From Nephrotoma appendiculata (Eukaryota > Arthropoda > Insecta > Diptera > Tipulidae): a stretch of DNA of 64,000 bases. The stretch covers positions 353,214,712-353,278,711 of the forward strand of contig OX371224.1 in the NCBI GenBank assembly GCA_947310385.1, given 5' to 3'. The notes beneath the pieces are model-generated. The model did not search any database and was not told the DNA's origin. It saw only the letters and a list, made by a program, of their open reading frames with translations. Of this stretch, positions 10,319 to 23,335 are shown piece by piece (the first letter of the stretch is position 1; every line of letters starts with the position of its first letter). The position numbers and the translations under genes are program-made.

Positions 10319-11060
10319 ATTACTGACTTAGCGATTAGGAACTCAGTTCATATCATTTTTCTTACCGGGCCACACAGTTGTGTGGGTAAGGCAAAAGAAT
10401 CATGTCAAAAAAGTATTTTTGTATATATTTTGAACCAACATAACACATTTGTGCATTCCACATAATGCGTTTTCGTCCGAAAACTAACACTATAACTATA
10501 ATAATAGTAAAATAATTAATATATTATCAAAAAAAAAATAATTTATATGTTATATAATTTATGTTATCAAATACTCAATTCCCTTAAACGTATCACTTCA
10601 TATGACGTGACTATGTTCCTGGTTACTAGATTTTAAAATCACAATTTACTAAATAATTTTGTCAAAAACTTTCAATTATAATTTTTTAAATCTTAGTTGC
10701 CTGCATTAGTTTGAAAATTTCAAGTGATAGAAATTGTCGTTTGAAGTGATAGCAGTCGCAATGAAATATTTATAAAGCAGCATACTAAGATTTAAAAAAC
10801 ATAACGACTTTATAGAACAATTATTTTGAAAATTTCGATCTAATGATCTAGTAAGGAAAAGTATAGGAGTCTCGTCACTTGAAGTGATGCCACTGCGGGA
10901 ATATGGGTGCAAATTATAATGTTTTTTTTCAAAAATATTTCCGATTTAACAAGATCCGTTATAATCTGGAAGACATTACAACCTGTCATTTTTTTCTCAC
11001 ACATTTGTGTGGGTTGACTCGAAATTCAAGCAAAGAAAAATTTCTCTGGCAGAAAAAGGG
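10319..11060. mobile_element. Possible diverged piggyBac-like nonautonomous element
   Basis: Two parts are shared with the better-bounded copy at 51056-51344. The left part (10365-10470) has CACACAGTTGTGTGGGTAAG, a GGCAAAAG run and TTTTGAACCAAC. The right part (10990-11060) has CTCACACATTTGTGTGGGTT and ends AAAAAGGG. The ends have drifted and about 450 bp of extra sequence lies between, so the borders are approximate. Confidence 0.4.
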
Positions 11061-11190
11061 ATATACATTTGTAAATATACATACCTACTATTAACTTGGA
11101 TGGCAATATTAAAACAATAGAATGCAAAAGCGAGTAATAGAAACAAAATTGGAACAATTAAAAAAGGAAATCCGAAAGTTTTTATATTGA

Positions 11191-11367
11191 CAGCGAGTTC
11201 ATACGATGGATAAAAATCTCGGATTTTTCTATCCCAGATTTTTTTTCAATATTTTCAACTTTTTTGTATGAAAATAGGCGTGTCTGTTGTATAATTTACG
11301 TGATGTAACTGGTTAAAACAATGGGATAGAAAAATCCGAGATTTTTATCCGTCGTATGAACTCGGTG
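11191..11367. mobile_element. 177-bp MITE with about 45-bp terminal inverted repeats
   Basis: The left end runs from C[A]GCGAGTTCATACG; the right end is its near-perfect reverse complement through the segment reading TAAAAATCTCGGATTTTTC. TGA flanks both ends (11188-11190, 11368-11370), a possible 3-bp target duplication. There is no coding capacity. Superfamily not determined. Confidence 0.75.
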
Positions 11368-13229
11368 TGAATTTCATTTTTTCTTTTATTATATAATTTC
11401 GCATAACGGAAGAGTATTTTAAATAGAAAAGAGAAAAACATATGTAGTGTTTCTCGCTTACGCAAATAAAAAAGAAAGAAAAACCTAATTTTTTCAGGGG
11501 AGTATAGATTTGATTTGCGGAGCATAGTAGTACATCGGTGATGAAAGTAGTACATTTACTCCTATAGTAGCAATTTCGACAACACTGATGCACACTATAT
11601 AACCAAATTGATTAGATGAAATAATCAGTAGATGTACAGTCTAAACATTTTGGAGCCGTAATCAACATACTGAAATCCGGAAAATACATACCATAATGTC
11701 AAGTAAAATTAAATTTTTTAAGCCATTTGTCGACGATTTAGTTGCGAGTTGGTGGTAGCCTATTAAATGGGTTCACAACATACAACATAAAGCTCACCAC
11801 ATTTAGGAGGATGGTGGGATGCTGATATGAAAAGCTCAGAGTATACCACTTGAGGAGAGTGACCAATGCACACATATACATAAAATATCCGAAAGGCCGA
11901 TCTGGGTTCTTCAAAGGTTCTAAGACAACTCTACCTTAAATAAGTGAATATTGCTTGGCGAATAATAGACGTAATAGTATTTTTGTTTTATAAACATCGC
12001 TTTTCGGGTTTAATAATTATTATTATGATTTACCTCAAATATTACAGGAATAAATATGCGCATCATCTCGGCACCCCACGCTCTCCATTCTGATTGTGCT
12101 CAGAGCAGAAGATAAATTTACAACTGCTGAGGGAATTAATTGTTTTATTTGTACCTAAATACCAAGTGCTGACACTAAACCGTGAGTGCGAGAAATTTTT
12201 CTGCGAAATATGAAGCACGGATCATGGGCGTCAACAATCTTAACGTACTGTAAATTTCCAAAAGAATATATTGAATAAACAATTTTAAATGAAAGCGGCT
12301 ATTTTGTCTAAAAACGACATTAAACGCTGGAGGGATAACAGATCTATCTTAATTTACAATCTATACTGGTCGCTGAGATACAACGCGGTGTTGAGCACAA
12401 AAGTAAACTATGTTCAATTTTTTATTTATAAATTAAGTGTGGTGTGTTCGAGATGTATGTTCATTTATCGTCAAAGAAGATCGGGTGGTGGCTACAACAT
12501 ATTCACCCCTCTATGTTCTGGTATTATAGAATGAAATCAAAGACTATTGTTGAAATAGTTTGCTTCTTTACAATTATTAAAATTAATAGAAATTACAAAT
12601 GTTTGGTGTGGTGAAAACTCCACTTCATACCTTGGAATCAATTTTGCTCTTTACACAATTGCTATTTAATAACAGCAAGCTAGGACAGACAGCACTTTTT
12701 AATCACAAGGTTTCTAGGTATAAGGATAAACACTTTTATAGGTTGACTGATCCTTTCCACTTTGATAGCTAGGTCGTCGCTAGTGTCTGACGTAAGGCGC
12801 CAGCCACATACCCCTAAAGACGGTCTGATCATTGTTTTCGATGATGATCTCATATCCTATATCGTTCTGTTAAGTACCTTCAAATGCGCTCTGTGATCCA
12901 TAAATCCCATTCACATTTGACTCAAGGCACCTCAAGAGTATCTTGGAGTACTTGAGATATAACACAACTTTTATACGAATTAAGCAGACTACATTTTCTT
13001 AAATATTAAAACACAGTTGCAATACCCAAATGTGATTTCATGTGATGTGAATTCATCTCGTAAAGTAAATAGACCTTTATTGAAAACTTCATCTGAAAAC
13101 TATTATTCATAATTGCCTTGACTGGTGTTTCGACACACAACTGTTGTTTAAAGTCGGCCAATTCTGACTGTGGGTTTAATGGTTCACTTCACTTCCCTTC
13201 GAACATAACGGGGTTTTTACGACCTTACA
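11368..13229. other. No supported gene
   Basis: Mixed A+T-rich sequence with scattered frames under 85 codons and no family resemblance I can defend. It may include further decayed parts of the minus-strand LINE seen at 13230-13620. Confidence 0.4.
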
Positions 13230-13620
13230 TGACTGCGAAAGCTATAGAAAGCTGGCACCAAATTTTGACTGCGCGTAGGAGTCTCGGCATCCGGCTGCTA
13301 TGCGGGCTTTAGTATCCACCTGGGCATCATTTGTTAATGATATAATTGACCCGAGATATTTCAGGTGAAATTGTCAAAGTTATAGTCTTCTGAGATTTAC
13401 AGTATGGATACTTCTTGGTGTAGATAGACATTTAGTTTTCTTGCTGTTCAGTTGCAGACCCAGTTTTTTAGATTGGAAGATAAGCAGTATTAAATTGTTC
13501 TTTATATCATGAAGTCTTCAGCCTGCAAGAATTTGGCCTGATTTATTGAATTTGCAGCAAGAAAGATCAATAAAACATGCGCTTCGCGCATCGCTCTGTT
13601 GCACACCTGAATCTATGACG
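13230..13620 (-). pseudogene. Decayed LINE reverse-transcriptase fragment, RTE-like
   Basis: On the minus strand, KLGLQLNSKKTKCL (near 13440-13480) followed by YLGSIISLTNDAQVD and KARIAA (about 13270-13345) reproduces the pattern LGL-N--KTK ... YLGS-I ... I--RI-AA of RTE/CR1-type RTs, downstream of the catalytic core. Stops interrupt it and no ends are visible. Confidence 0.5.
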
Positions 13621-16230
13621 AAGGTGTGAGACACAGTCCTTTTAATTACAATACTATACACAAGAAGCTTGATTTTGTCAGCTTACAGAGGGAGATGAGC
13701 TTTTTTAGAATTCCGAGTCATTTGAGTGTGGTCTATCGGTTATCTGTTAAATGTGGATAATAACTTACACTTAAATTTTAACTGAACAAAAAAAGTGCTT
13801 GATGGGACTAGGTTATACATTATAGCCGGTTCCGTGATGCCTTCGTCGCTGTTATTATTCAGCTAATTCAAGCTGTATGCACCAACATATAATGCAATAT
13901 TTGCACACCTACAGATTTTTTAGTACTTTGCTATCATACTTCTGAGCTTCGGAATACATATTCATAGAAAACTCATTTATGTTTTAAAGAATGTAATTTT
14001 TTTTTATAGTTAGTGCGAACCTGTGCATACTAAACCTCCACGGTCCCTATAACTTTTCATGTATTAATATTTTTCTATCAGTTTGAACCATCAGTTTTTT
14101 AAAAGTGCTTTAGTATTAGTTTTATACTCTCATGCTTCTGATCCATAAGATTCCACATTTCTGTTATATCAAACTGGATCCACGGGTTCAGGCGTTTTCC
14201 TATTTTGAGTGGTCTCCTGCCTAAGATAACCTGCTGTGCGGACACCTAAGTCAGAAAAATGAGAATCGTGTATGTCTGCCTGCTTTAGGCACTGTTAATA
14301 AAAATGCACTTCCAACAACTTTGCATAATAAATTAAAAAATTTGACATCTATTTCAAATTGGCAATAAATTTTATAAAACTTCACATGCTTTTGAAAATT
14401 TAGATTTCAGGCCACCTACCAAAACATTAATAGAAATATATTACGTCCTCTGTATCTAAAGTTGCCGCATCCTTTAAGGACCTTTAACGATAAGAATATT
14501 AGCCAAGAGATTTCATTGACTTATATTCAAACAAGTTGATCACAATTAGAACACACTTTACGTTAACACAAAGAGTATGTATACTTTATATTACTATTTC
14601 ACAAACATCTTCATCCCAAAAATGAAGAAGACGCAACACAAACTAAACAAAATTCCATTCCAATCGTAATTGATCAATTTATTGCAATAAAATTAAAAAA
14701 AAAATTGAAATCCATACACAATAAATTTTTCAGCGAATACTTTAAAACTTATTTGTTTTATTCAATCTTCACCACAATGTACATACGTACACTCATACGT
14801 GTAGTAAGAAAGTTAAAAAAATGTTTTCTTCGTTTTCCTACCTAAATGTTTGATCATCTCAAGACGAATATTTATCCGTTGTTTGCAACTATTTTATATT
14901 CGATTTTATTTGCGTTTGTTATTTTTTTATTTGCAAATTTCCTGTCTGGATGATTCTTTTCTATTGTATTGTCTTATAACACCAAGATGTTTAAAAAGCT
15001 GTTTATTATATTATTATTATTACAAAACTACTTATTTTTTCACTTCAATTGTTTTTTTGTGTTTAGTCGCTCTTCGATGTTTGTTTAATTTCTTTATACT
15101 CTTATATCCTTCTTATTCAATAGTTTTCAATAAGATTTGTTTCCATTCCGTTTTGACAACAACAAAATCATTCGATGGTACATATACTTAGAGATGGAAA
15201 AGCTCTCATCTTTTATCATTCGTGTATCGATTAGTTTTGTTTGTTGTGAAAAAATATATTTTTCATCTCCTGGTTGTGCAGAAATGAAAAATTACACTTT
15301 GTACGGTAACAACTTTATGATAATTTTCGATATCTATATACATTTCGATTTCGCGCAAGTACACGTTTATATAATGGACAAAAGAAAAGATCAAGGTGTA
15401 ATAATCTCGAATGAATCGAAAAATATCGGATGTCCAGCTGATTTGTTTTCTATATTTTTTTGTTGTTTTTAAAACTTTAAGATAATCAAGCCGCGCACGA
15501 TATCAACATTTTTTTTTAATATCGCGGTGAGTCGCGCTGTTATTTTTTATTAAGTGATGACCGAAGAAAACACGTATGCACATTAAATTAGGTTATCAAT
15601 TGTACATGTCATGTGAACAAATCCAAATGGATAAAAAGGGAATGATATTTTTTTTTTTTTTTGAAATATATAGTTAGAGGGTGTAATCGTGTTTAATTGA
15701 ATTCTAAATTGATTCAATGGCGTACAGATATAGGGAGACTTGTTTTGTACCTCGTTCTGTAGATTACATATGTTTGTCCCTACACGATTTTTTTTATTGA
15801 TATTGATGAGACCCATATAGAATAGATATAATATGAATTACCCTTTTTGTGTGCATATTTTGTAACCGAGTGTCGGGGACAATTGTGCCATTGTTTGATT
15901 TTTAATTGAATTTATTTTTAATCAATTCTAGGTAGGATGAATCCAATTTAATTTCCAACAAATATTTTTTTTTGTACGTGCTTGTGGATATATTATTTAT
16001 ATATGTATTAATTTGATTGGGATAAATTAAGGGATGATGTTTTTTTCGAGGACTACCTTTCATTTATTTAAATTCAATTATGAATATTAATTATATTTTT
16101 ATTTATTTAATTTTTGCTTTTTTATCTGTGCGCCTCAACAGCAAAATAGGATTTATTATGTACAAAGCCAATTATAATGTGATGAGGAGTTTAAGAGATT
16201 GTTTGAAAATTCATAAGGGGTTGATGTTGT
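13621..16230. other. A+T-rich stretch, no supported gene
   Basis: Two overlapping frames (14850-15191 and 15137-15472, 113 and 111 codons) are rich in Phe, Leu, Tyr and Ile, as expected of open A+T-rich sequence. They show no domain and no codon pattern that argues for coding. Confidence 0.5.
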
Positions 16231-16235
16231 TGTTT

Positions 16236-16358
16236 CAGATTATGGTTCTCTGGTAATAACGACTCAACACGGCAAGTGTTTTATTACAAGGATTTTTAAA
16301 AAAATGATGTCAACAAATGAAATAAAACATTGCCCGTGTAACATCATAATCTGAATCA
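16236..16358. repeat. Foldback repeat with imperfect arms
   Basis: TTCAGATTATG at the left and CATAATCTGAA at the right pair, as do ACACGGCAAGTGTTTTATT and its imperfect complement further in. It could be a small MITE; no clear target duplication. Confidence 0.5.
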
Positions 16359-16430
16359 TAACACAGATGTTTGAGATAAAAGCAATTTTGAGATTTCCGA
16401 TAAATCTCATTTTAGTAAGAAGGTTGTCAA

Positions 16431-16510
16431 CCGCCCAAACGGCACAGTGGTTAAAGCTTTGGCGTTTAATTCGGGAGGTACCGGATTCAATCCCGATAGA
16501 TGATCTGTGA
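16431..16510 (+). repeat. tRNA-derived SINE copy
   Basis: Contains an A-box-like GGCACAGTGGTT and a B-box-like GGATTCAATCC separated by GGGAGGTACC. The same head occurs inverted at 26320-26437 with better boxes. The acceptor arm does not pair, so it is not a tRNA gene. Confidence 0.6.
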
Positions 16511-16919
16511 TGAAAAGGAAGCTAAAACAGTTTTAGGGGCCGAAAGTAAAAATATGCTACTATGACGATAGAAAGATTTCCGGGGCTGGGACAAATAAAT
16601 GATAATTGCTGTATTTTTTAGTCGCTATTCGGATCAGTCTAAAATTATTGGAAAATTATTCCGAGCGTATTGTTTACTAATGAGTTTATAAGCATGTGAC
16701 TGTCAACCTGTGGCTTCGAATGGTCAACAAGGGTTTGTGTCAATAAGAGAGTGATTAGAGTAGTGATTAGTATCAAATGATGGCATAAGATAGATGCTCT
16801 TTAAAATAAGATAGATCTCATCAAAAAACTACGAGATTTTTCCATTTGCTAATGCGTTGAAAATTGAATCATAGAGTATTTTGGAGATTTTTAAGGGTCT
16901 GAGGCCCAAGTTTATTTTT

Positions 16920-17680
16920 AATTTTTTTCATAGTTCAAATGGTTTTAATGAAAATTGCTCGCAGGAGGTTTTCTAGTACTAGGAACCGATTGTGATGTAT
17001 CCTGATTTCATTAAAAGCAGTGTTAGATTTTTTTTTTAGCCCAAACGATTTAAATGAAAATTGCTGGAAGGAAAATTTCGAGTACCGGGAACCGATGACG
17101 ATAGATCTTCATTTCGGAAAAAATCGTGTAATTGGTTGTCTAGTGGGCGCCGTGTTTAATTTTAATTTTTTTTTAGATCAAATGATTTAAATGAAAATTG
17201 CATGAAGGAGGTTTTCTAGTACCAGAAATCGATGGCGGTGAATCCTGATTTCTGGAAAAATTGTGTAGTGGGTTTTCTGGTGGGCCCCGGGTTTATTTTA
17301 AATTTTTGTGCTGAAACTATTTTAATGAAATTTACTAGAAGGAGGTTTTCTAGCACCAGGAACCGAAGGGGATGAATTATGATTTCGGGAAAAATTGTGT
17401 AAGGTCATGTCTGGTGTGCTAAGGGTTCATTTTGATTTATTTTGCTCAGCTCAAAAGACAAAAGCTTGAAGAAGGTTTTCTAGTACAAGAAATCGATTGC
17501 CATGGATCCTGATTTCTGGAAAAATCGTGTAATGCGTTTATTTTTAATTTTCTTGCTAAACTGTAATAATTTTAATAAAAATTGCTGTAAGAAGGTATTC
17601 GAGTACCAGGAGCCGACGGCAATGGATCAGCAGGAAAAATTGTGTAGGGCTTGTTTGGAGGGCCCGGGATTATTTTTAAT
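16920..17680 (+). repeat. Diverged tandem repeats, family A, unit about 105-145 bp
   Basis: Recurring order: TTTAATGAAAATTGC, then AAGGAGGTTTTCTAGTACC, then AGGAACCGATGG, then ATCCTGATTTC and GGAAAAATTGTGTA. It is seen near 16950, 17055, 17190, 17320 and 17575, with partial units between. Units differ from each other, so the array is old. Confidence 0.75.
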
Positions 17681-18089
17681 TTGTTTAATTGAAAAACCTC
17701 GTAGTTTTTGGTGAGACCAAATTTTATTTCAGAGAGCACTTCTTATGTATGCCATCATTTGATATACATATGTATATGCAACTCGATTTTATTGCTGTGA
17801 CACGATATCTTTATATAACTGAATTTTTATTAACATTGTTAAATTACATAAAACATTTTGTCTTACATACTTATGTAGATATTTTTAAATTGAGATTTTT
17901 TTTTATTTCAATGGAAATTAAGTTTATTATACTATTCAATAGTTTTCAATTAAATGAAATTTGTCTGTTGTCAGGTTTTCATTATTAACATTCCTTTTAC
18001 CGACTGTTTTTTTTGTTAATTCAACAAATTTGTTATTTTTTTGTTAATTTTGTTGTTTTGTTAAAAACTTCACATCCATTATATTTTGT

Positions 18090-18300
18090 GATCCAACTGT
18101 CGGCTTAAGTTCTGATGGTAGAGGTATAAGAAATTTCTGTGAGTTTTTCATAATTTGTCTATGGAGTGGAAATGTAAAATTATTCCTCAAACTAAGCAAC
18201 TATTGTTTGGTCAGACTATCAGCTTATGACTGGTGATGGAGGAAGATTTATGTGGAGCAGAGATAGAGACCGTCAAACTGAGCAACTAACAGTCTAGTAA
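18090..18300 (+). repeat. Tandem repeats, family B, first block
   Basis: At least two units carrying GGTCAGACTATCAGCTTATG followed by a TGATGGAGGAAGATTTA-like stretch. The same unit fills 19590-20620; the Jockey-like LINE lies between the blocks. Confidence 0.65.
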
Positions 18301-18379
18301 ATTTATTTATCTTTTATATTTATTTTACATCAATTATATTCTTGTTTGAAGGGTTGTACCCTTTTGGCTAGTCCCGTTT

Positions 18380-19500
18380 ACAATTTTATTATATTTTTAG
18401 TCGATCCTCATTGGATCTAGTAGATCAAGCGGTTTTATCCATCGCAACCGTCTTACTGGGTTTGGATCATCCAACCTACGACGTATCTCAGCATTTTGAT
18501 ATAGACAAATACGTTGCATGTGTTTTCTCGAGTGATTGCTTGCTTCTTCGCTAACGAAATCCATCTTCAGATCTCTATGGGATTGTCATTTCTTATGTAC
18601 CACGGTGCATTTATTATTCCACGTAGGAATAATATTCCTTGGTTATGGAATGACTGGATGATATTGGCATTGGTTTTCTTTGTATAGCCCGAGAGGTGCC
18701 GTAAGTTCACACAGGTTTTAGGATTTGCCATTATAGCAAAGTTAGCTCAGAATTTCTACCTAACAGCCAAACCAATACCTTTCTGTATTTAATGTTTCAA
18801 TCTTCCTTTTCCATATGCTTTTCCCATTTTAGTTTTGCGTCAAGAGATGTTTTGCCGTATTTGCATGGGACATTTGCTGAGAGTTCAGTTCTACTGATAT
18901 CCAGATGACTTTTTGTTGGTAAAATTTACGTGAACAGATTTTATTTCATTAAGCTTTATTCGCCATCTCTTCGTCCAGGTGCTGACAATATTAGTAGCCC
19001 TTTGTAATTTGCTTGTAGATACATATATATAAATTTGGTCCCAGAACGCTACCTTGTGGTACTTTGGCTGATATTTTATTTATTTCTGACTATTCGCCAT
19101 CTATTTTATCACGAAAGTGTCGGTTAGATATGCAAGAATTTAGAATTTCTTAAAACTGCTTAGGTAAGTCATTTTGTAATTTATATTCGTGCCCTTATGC
19201 CCCCTTGGATGCTACATCCAAGAAGACGCTTGAACATATTTTCTTACTTTCAAGTACATTTTCAATTGTGTTTGTAATTCGGTGTACTTGTTCTGTTGTT
19301 GAATGGTTTTCTCTGAAGCCAAATTGATGTGGAGGAATAAGATTTCTTTCTTCTATTATTGGTTTGAGTCTCTTTAGGAGTAGTTTCTCGAACATTTTTG
19401 AAATTATTGAGATTAAAAAAATCAGCCTATACGAATTTTTGTCATTAAGTGGTTTGTTTGGTTTAGGACGGGATGCGTTTGCAACGTATTTAAGGAAGAG
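18380..19500 (-). pseudogene. Jockey-like LINE remnant (reverse transcriptase and C-terminal part)
   Basis: On the minus strand an RT piece near 19195-19395 reads LLLKRLKPIIEERNLIP and QFGFRENHSTTEQVH, the classic Jockey-clade RT entry, followed by SSVFLDVA. Near 18420-18600 the frame reads DLKMDFVSEEASNHSRKH and DDPNPVRRL, matching the C-terminal end of Jockey-type ORF2. Between them frames are broken and roughly 1 kb of ORF2 is missing. It sits between two blocks of tandem family B, so it probably inserted into that array. Confidence 0.7.
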
Positions 19501-19589
19501 CTTTTACCGTTTGACCTGTAATTAAGTCATATCCTGGATGAAGATTTAAAGTAATTCATGTGTTTTTTAAATTTTTTATTAAGTGGAAT

Positions 19590-20620
19590 TGACAGTTAAT
19601 GTCTCAAAATTCAGCAAATTTTCGTTGGTCGGACTATCAGCTTATGACTAGTGACGGGGGAAGACTTCAAGAAATTTTCGTTATTTTTTTAAAATTGTTC
19701 TATGGGGTGGACATGAGATACCTTCATACACAGTAAATATTCGTTGGCCAGGCTAGCGGCTTATGCCTGATGATATGCTGGAAGATTAAATTAATTTTCT
19801 GTGATTTTTAGGATTCTTCTATCGGGTTGAGTTGAGCTATAGCATTTCAATATCTGACAACGGAGGAATAGTTAAAGTAATTTCCGTGATTATTTCAGAA
19901 TTTTTCTAAAAAGAATCCGCTAAACTCAGAAACTGTCCGTTAGCTGGACCACCAGCTTATGACCGGTGATGGATGAGAATTTAAAGAAATTTTCGTGATT
20001 TGTTTAAAATTGTTCTGTGGGGTCGAGTTTAGATATGAACTTTCACAGTACACACAGTAATTATTCGTTGGGTAGGCTATTGGCTTATGCGTGATGATGG
20101 CGGAAGATTAAACTATTTTTCGGTGATTTTTTGAATTTTTCTATTAGATGGAGTTGAAATATACACCCCACTAATCCTTGGCCGGACTATCGGCCTATGT
20201 GATGGAGAAAGATTTAAAGTAATTTCTGTATTTTTTCACAATTTTTCTAAGTGGTTGAGTTGAGATATAGTCCGTCAAATTCACTAGACTCACTTGGCCG
20301 GACTATCTGGTAATGAAGGAAGGTTTAAAGTAATTTTTGTGGAGTTGAGCTCTATAGACTTTCAATATCTGGCGATGGATAAAGACTTAATTTCTGTGAT
20401 TTTTTCTGAATTTTTCTAAAGGCTGAAGCTGAAATTTGTCAACTATTTAATCCACTAAACAGTATTCAGTAACTATAACTTAGTTGGGCTATTGGCTTAT
20501 GTCTGGTGATGGCAAAAGATTTAAAGAAATTTCGGTAATTTTGTCAGAACTTTTCTATGCGCTGGAGTTGAGAAATGAAATGATGACCATACAATAAGAT
20601 TGCCAGTCTAACTATTGGCC
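19590..20620 (+). repeat. Tandem repeats, family B, main block, unit about 110-125 bp
   Basis: Units with GTTGG[CT]CGGACTATCGGCTTATG, a TGATGG-GGAAGATTTAAAG run and TTTTTC-GAATTTTTCTA recur near 19626, 19743, 19941, 20066, 20178, 20302 and 20484. Divergence between units is high. Confidence 0.8.
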
Positions 20621-22800
20621 ATTTCAATTATCCTTACAGTTGTGATTTTTATTTTCGACTAATAATATCACTTTTGGTATTTCCTTATCGAGTATAAAGA
20701 TATTAAATGTAACAGCAATTTTTAAAATGATGTTTAGGAATTTTTTTATATCATGACAAAATATGTATTTTAAATTCCCTACCAACTGGTTATAAAGTCT
20801 AACAATAATCAACATTCTAGTTCGCCGCTTATATTTATAGGAAATGTTCTCGGTACCGCATAGACACATATAGAAAACAAAAATGATAAAAAAAATTAAA
20901 ACCAATTTTTTAAATTTCAACCCCAAAAATTCTAAAATGTAAAATACGTTTGCTTTATAAACCATTGTAAAACAGAACGAACATATCATGTCGAAAGATT
21001 ACAAATTATAATCAACCAAAACCACACAAAACTTAAAATCCGTTCCTCCCAGTACCAAAATTTATAATCTTAAATTGATTTCTTTTGTGATCTAATTCCT
21101 GGAGTGTGCACGAGACGCGTTCATCTATTAAATCGCGCAGCACCCCCCTTACATGTAATAATAACTCATTTTGCTTTGGCGATGTTTTTATGCTCGGTGT
21201 ACCTTTCGACGAAGCGACAAACAAAGTTAAATTATTATTATTGTTATTGTAGAAAATATACCAAGAAAATTATGATATTTTCCAAATAATATTATACGAG
21301 AATATCTTAGGGGCATATTACGATGACAATTTTTTTTTCTAACGAATTAGGCCGGATATTTGATATTCTAGATTAGGAATTTCTTAATAAAAAAAAATTG
21401 TCAGAGTTTTAACAAAACAGTTTTCATTTTTTGTGGTGACAGAAATAACAAAAATTATTCAATGGGGGTAAATATTTTGTTGGTCGTCTCTTTCGCACAA
21501 CAATTTTTCATCATTTTCACCCATCATCGCTCCTCAAGCTATATACTCATATATATGTACAACACTTGTCTGTGTATATAAATCGAGGTAAGTATGAAGA
21601 AGAAAAAACAATTTTCTCCCCATTATTGTGCAAAATTATTATTATTATCATCATCATTGTCATTATTACTATTATTATTAAAGATTTATAATTCTCAGTC
21701 GTATAATGAGAGGATATACATAAAAATATATCCCTTACTCCAGTATACCCCTCGTGTACGTGCCACCCTTAAATCCCAATATTAAGTGGTGGAAATGATA
21801 TAACGAAAATATTCATGAAATTCCTAAAAAACGAGGGAAAATACACTACCACATCCACACTAATAAAATCAGAAAAGCGCAAGCGTCCCCATTCGAAATA
21901 TGTATATATGTATAAAACATATACATAGAAAGAATAACAATGAGCTAGGTGTCAAGATAAGACGTCATTCAAAATATTTCAGCTGCAAAAAAAAAATATT
22001 AAAAATTAGAAAAATTTATGAGTTTTCCTCCTCCCCGAATAATGGGGCTAGATTTTTTTTTAATAATATAGAGGGATGGTGTTTGCGCATGATGGAGATG
22101 TCACATGATAATGACTGGTGATAAAATATTTTATGTGTGTGTGTGGAGAATGATAATAGTACTAATATGAGAATGATAATAGAGTTTGATCATTAGACAT
22201 GTCGAGAAAAGTTTTATTGTTCACTATATTATACTTCTAGTATATAGTGGCGTGTCAAGCAAAATAAGTTTTTCTTTTTTGGGGGAGCGAGGAGTTTTTC
22301 TTTTTTGGATTCGGGTGTCTTGTTCAAAATTGGTTGGTAATTAATTTTATTTAATTTGTGAAAAATTATAGAGAACTGTGTACGTTGTTTTCATTATAAA
22401 AGTGTCAACATTTTTTGTCGTTTTGGAAAGTTATTTTCTTGGTATTTTCGAAATATTTTCGATGGTTGGGCTTATTAAACAATTCTTTAATTCACTGGGC
22501 TTTTTGTAGAGACTTTCGAAAGTGTGATTTTTACCCTTTCTTAAAATGCAAATCCGGTGCTGAGCCTCATTACATTCACTGATATGCAAGACTACAACCT
22601 ACTGCCGTACACCATTACTACTGAGGCAAAATGGAAATTCTTAGTACCATGCTGAGTGCAAACCTCAATTTAATAATATGGTCAATGCAGGCGTATCATT
22701 CGTATAGATTTGTTTTTCCCCACTGAGCCTACCATCTTAGTGTAATTAAATCATTAACGCATTTCGTAGTTGACGACATTTTTCACCAAGCCATGGGAAT
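20621..22800. other. No supported gene
   Basis: A+T-rich, with trinucleotide-rich ATT/ATC runs (21640-21690) and short TG repeats (22130-22145). A 121-codon minus frame (20624-20989) is Phe/Ile/Lys-rich and unsupported. A 63-codon minus frame (21033-21224) has more balanced composition but no recognised domain. Confidence 0.4.
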
Positions 22801-22829
22801 TGGAGGTGTCGTCTATCGAAGTGTTACCA

Positions 22830-23335
22830 ACTTCACGCTACTGTAACAGCCAAACGGCTGTTGTGTTGCTTACAAGCCTAGAGTACAAAGCAAAAGACAA
22901 TCTAGACCATTCGGTAACTGCCACAGGTCATCTTTCGTTTCCATAAAACACGGCGTAAAGATAAACCAACAAATCTCGCCTGAAAACAGTTTAAACGGTG
23001 CTTTGTTACCTTGAGCATTTAAACAATTGAAAAGAAACCATTGGGCGTTTCAACAAGACAGAGCCATTTCATAAAGCACGTGAAACCTAACGTTTTTTTA
23101 CAAGAAACAGTTCCCAGCTTCATTTTCTCACAGTGGCTACCATATTCCTCGGATTTAATCCCAATGGGTTTTCTATATGGTTCGGTCTGTAGGCCAAAGC
23201 ATTAACTAAAAAATATGAGATAGTCGACACCTTAAAGACTGCTCTTCGTCGAGAATGGGACAAAATATCATCAGACCACATTCGTGCAGCGTATGAAGCC
23301 TTCTCGGACAGACTTCATGCTTGTTGTTAAATTTT
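22830..23335 (+). pseudogene. Tc1/mariner-superfamily transposase remnant, C-terminal half
   Basis: In changing frames the strand reads HGVKINQQISPEN (about 22960), HWAFQQDRA (about 23040, carrying the second catalytic Asp of the family), then a region matching WPPYSSDLNPM-like sequence (about 23140-23170), and finally LKTALRREWDKISSDHIRAA (about 23230-23290) before a stop. The order and spacing fit the C-terminal half of mariner-type transposases. Frameshifts and stops make it inactive, and terminal repeats are not recognisable. Confidence 0.65.

Noticed and set aside
15..10630. A 16-base inverted match between the window start (AGTAACCAGGAACAT) and about 10614
   Set aside because: One short match over 64 kb can arise by chance, and neighbouring bases do not extend it.
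14850..15472. Two overlapping frames of 113 and 111 codons
   Set aside because: Phe/Leu/Tyr-rich products of A+T-rich sequence, with no domain, no splice context and no codon bias.
20624..20989. 121-codon minus-strand frame
   Set aside because: Composition matches chance translation of A+T-rich DNA, and frames of this length are expected at about this frequency.
21033..21224. 63-codon minus-strand frame with balanced composition, possibly an exon
   Set aside because: No recognised domain, no convincing acceptor before it, and too short to support.
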